From: a virus
Direction: 5' to 3' (one strand)
IMG/VR virus record: IMGVR_UViG_3300047461_000284
Coordinates: 1-29,744 of that record
DNA: 29,744 nt
The notes under the pieces: model-generated
What the model saw: the letters and a program-made list of their open reading frames with translations, nothing else
Told to the model about the DNA's origin: nothing
The model's database searches: none
Made by a program: the position numbers and the translations under genes
Part shown: piece by piece, positions 27,632 through 29,744 of the stretch
Layout: each line of letters opens with the position of its first letter
Numbering within the stretch: position 1 is the stretch's first letter

Positions 27632-29140
27632 TTAAATAAATTTAAGTTGTTGTAGCGCCGCGATCAGACCTTTTTCGTCTGAAATGGTCCCGTCGTCGTT
27701 GTAGTAACCCTGAAGAATCGATACGTTTTGCGGAGTCCACTGACCCTTAACAACGCCGCCTAAGTTTGTCTTAAACCCATTAGGCATTGGCATGTTGTTT
27801 AGCGCCTGAGATGTCTCTTGGAACCACTCGCTAACGCGAACATTATCCTGCGTCTTGTTCTTTGGACCATAAAGGATTTCGTGCTCTATCCTTCTGCGAT
27901 TCTCGTCAGTCTCTGCGTAACCAAGCCTCTCTGATACGGTGGCATTTTCTGCGTTAGGCATAAACATTAAAGATTTTGGATCAGCACCGCTTTGTATGCC
28001 TTGACGAACCTCTTCCAATCGGCGATCTACTGCGGCATTAAATTTATCAACACCACTGTCACCTTTATTGTCCCCGAATAACGTCTTAACCCTTGCCTGC
28101 TTCGCGTGTTCTTTGAGTACAGGCGTCACAGATCGAATCATGTGTGCAGTGCCTGCCGTACCTTGCATAGCCTCATCAAATGTAAGGCTGAGGGGCTGAT
28201 TGCTTTTATTGCTTCGGTTGGACGTAAGCGGCGGAAAATATGGGTAAACATCGCCAGTTTCTTGGTTTTCCACCATAACGTACATAGTTCCACCAAACTG
28301 CTGTCCATCGTATGAGCCAACCTCATGAAGACCTTGACTCACGACCTTGTGCTTGCCGTCTTTCATCCAGTCAGGAGCGTTAACGAACGTATCATCTAGG
28401 GTTCTTCCTACTGCCGCAGATTTACCGACCCCCAACATATCATCAAATGCCCCAACAACCTCTGGAGTCATTTCAGGGTCACTACCGTCGGAAAGGTTTT
28501 GTACGAAGTTCTGAATAGTTACCATGCTATCTTCGGTAGCAGGGTTCAGGATAAAGCCGAGATCAAAACGTCCACCACCCGTAAGGGCTTCGACATCTTG
28601 TTGATATTGCGCGAGATCCGACTCGCCGAGAGGACCGTTATTTGATCGGTTGCTTATTGCATAAAGCCTGTTAAGGATTGCCGCGTTTTGGTACTCAGTC
28701 CTATTTGCTCGTGATACGGCTGTTGCCTCTTCTGTTGAGGCTATATCTGCTTCTGCCTTATCAATTTCTGCTTGCTTTTCCTTAGACACTAAAGAGTTCG
28801 GGTCGAGAAGCGCTTTAGCCTCTAAATTCGCAGTATCAGCTTTGGTGCCTGCGGTTTGTGCATTTAGCTGTGAGATCTGTGCATTCAGTGCTGACAAAGC
28901 CGCCGAAGATTCAGCGCTTTGTCTCTTGTAGTCCAGATCCTGCGTTCTGTAATCTTGCGTGTTTTGCTCTTGGGTCTTCTGAAAATCAAGAGTGTCTTGT
29001 CTGTACTGCTCATCTAAAGCCTGCTTCTCTTTAGTGTTTTCGAACATGTCTTCTTTTAATCGACGACCCTTTACGCCCTCCATAAGACCAAAGCCCTGCT
29101 GAAAACCCTGTGCGAATCCGCCGTATGTGTTCAAAGCCAT
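27632..29140 (-). CDS. Internal virion protein, gp15-like (502 aa)
   Basis: 502 residues beginning MALNTYGGFAQGFQQGFGLM, then a long charged and Gln-rich coiled coil to about residue 170 (LDFQKTQEQNTQDYRTQDLD; SALNAQISQLNAQTAGTKAD), then a mixed domain without known motifs. Its place between a 197-residue Ala/Gly-rich protein and the giant protein mirrors T7 gp14-gp15-gp16. T7 gp15 is longer (747). It probably forms part of the channel through which DNA is ejected. Assignment is by order and composition, not by clear sequence similarity. Confidence 0.7.
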   Translation of the reverse strand: MALNTYGGFAQGFQQGFGLMEGVKGRRLKEDMFENTKEKQALDEQYRQDTLDFQKTQEQNTQDYRTQDLDYKRQSAESSAALSALNAQISQLNAQTAGTKADTANLEAKALLDPNSLVSKEKQAEIDKAEADIASTEEATAVSRANRTEYQNAAILNRLYAISNRSNNGPLGESDLAQYQQDVEALTGGGRFDLGFILNPATEDSMVTIQNFVQNLSDGSDPEMTPEVVGAFDDMLGVGKSAAVGRTLDDTFVNAPDWMKDGKHKVVSQGLHEVGSYDGQQFGGTMYVMVENQETGDVYPYFPPLTSNRSNKSNQPLSLTFDEAMQGTAGTAHMIRSVTPVLKEHAKQARVKTLFGDNKGDSGVDKFNAAVDRRLEEVRQGIQSGADPKSLMFMPNAENATVSERLGYAETDENRRRIEHEILYGPKNKTQDNVRVSEWFQETSQALNNMPMPNGFKTNLGGVVKGQWTPQNVSILQGYYNDDGTISDEKGLIAALQQLKFI

Positions 29141-29149
29141 AACGAATAC

Positions 29150-29743
29150 CTAGTCGAATAATTTGTTTAATAAGAAAGCGACACCTAAGCCAATTGCTAT
29201 AGGAGTTGCCATCGTGGCTAGCTGTGCCATAGCTCCGCCACCTTGAACCGCAGTGGTTCCTGCCTTAACCGCAGTTAATGCTTCTCCCGCTACGGGGACA
29301 GCCTCGGCTACTGGAGTCGCATTAGCTAAAGCTCCTACGGTCTGACTGCTTTGCATGGCTAGTTGCTCTGCGGCAACTCCATCAATAATTCCTGCGGCTT
29401 GATTCATTGAGCTAATTGCCGCGTCACCTACCAAAGTTTCGCCACCAACTGGTGTGAATTGAACGCCTCCAGTCAACGACTGGCTAGCTGTACCGTAACC
29501 CTGTAAAGCTGTGTTTATCGATTCTACGCCTGCGGTAGCCGCCTCAGATGAAGCCATCATTTTGTTTGCGCCGATCATTCCACCGACACCTGCGGCTGTA
29601 CCGTAAGTAGCGTTTTTCTGCTGTTGTTCTGCGGTCTCAAGAGCAAGTCGTTGCTGATTCTCAACAGACTCCGCCCTGCTTACGGCTGACATTCCTCTAT
29701 TTGCGAGATCTCGAAGACCTCTACCAACTGCTAACATTGTCAT
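29150..29743 (-). CDS. Internal virion protein, gp14-like, start at the window edge
   Basis: The first visible ATG gives 197 residues, near the 196 of T7 gp14, but the upstream sequence is outside the window, so the start is not certain. Composition is Ala, Gly and Gln rich, with a helical N-terminus (AESVENQQRLALETAEQQQK), a Gly/Ala stretch (TAAGVGGMIGANKMM), and a C-terminal hydrophobic helix (ATPIAIGLGVAFLLNKLF). This fits a small membrane-active ejection protein. Eight bases separate it from the 502-residue gene. Confidence 0.68.
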   Translation of the reverse strand: MTMLAVGRGLRDLANRGMSAVSRAESVENQQRLALETAEQQQKNATYGTAAGVGGMIGANKMMASSEAATAGVESINTALQGYGTASQSLTGGVQFTPVGGETLVGDAAISSMNQAAGIIDGVAAEQLAMQSSQTVGALANATPVAEAVPVAGEALTAVKAGTTAVQGGGAMAQLATMATPIAIGLGVAFLLNKLFD

Positions 29744-29744
29744 G

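Overview
The window looks like about 30 kb of a temperate tailed phage, probably a podovirus of a marine or aquatic proteobacterium. The evidence is a small terminase subunit, a three-gene set of internal virion proteins laid out like T7 gp14-gp15-gp16, a primase-helicase, a DUF1071/Sak3 annealing protein beside a YqaJ-type exonuclease, a tyrosine integrase, and a 3'-terminal tRNA-Ser fragment beside the integrase that reads as attP. Several very small, lysine-rich proteins belong to families I associate with marine phages. The host assignment is a guess. Phage genes lie on both sides of the att site, so the contig shows the free or circular form, or a permuted assembly, and not an integrated prophage with its edge here.

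Layout. Bases 1-2369, minus strand: part of the late region (DUF5675-like, four small basic proteins, small terminase, a coiled-coil membrane protein). Bases 2370-2876: a divergent control region, then a roughly 350-nt structured RNA with repeated GAAA...GAGUA (loop-E-like) modules. Bases 2877-8790, plus strand: a dense operon of small unknown proteins plus an ArdC-type antirestriction protein. Bases 8711-13252, minus strand: replication and nuclease genes. Bases 13253-16820: a short HTH regulator, then an early recombination operon that ends with a CsrA-like protein. Bases 16942-18127: integrase and attP. Bases 18465-29743, minus strand: a 3050-residue polyvalent virion protein and two more internal virion proteins. 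If the molecule is circular, the late minus-strand unit leaves at base 1 and re-enters at base 29744.

The outstanding feature is the plus-strand operon at 2.9-8.8 kb. Seven type I hammerhead ribozymes sit between its cistrons (3253-3308, 4258-4316, 4762-4818, 5088-5144, 5715-5774, 6531-6589, 7290-7382). Each has the CUGANGA and GAAA core, three helices with compensatory changes among copies, and a GUC (once CUC) cleavage triplet 29-36 nt before the next start codon. Each is followed by a second conserved element, a small hairpin with a GAGG loop that contains the Shine-Dalgarno sequence and whose flanking pairs also covary. The predicted outcome is that one long transcript cuts itself into separate one- to three-gene mRNAs, each with a 5'-OH leader and the same structured ribosome site.

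Regulation visible in the DNA. An octamer close to TCTRTAGA lies in the -35/-10 spacer of three sigma-70-like promoters (2464, 13313 leftward, 14093), each with a second copy nearby, so one repressor, probably the 135-residue HTH protein at 13408, may control all three. The early operon starts with a hairpin that holds its Shine-Dalgarno sequence in the loop as UACAAAGGA, close to a CsrA site, and that operon encodes the CsrA-like protein. A phage translational regulator acting on the structured ribosome sites is therefore a testable idea, not something shown here.
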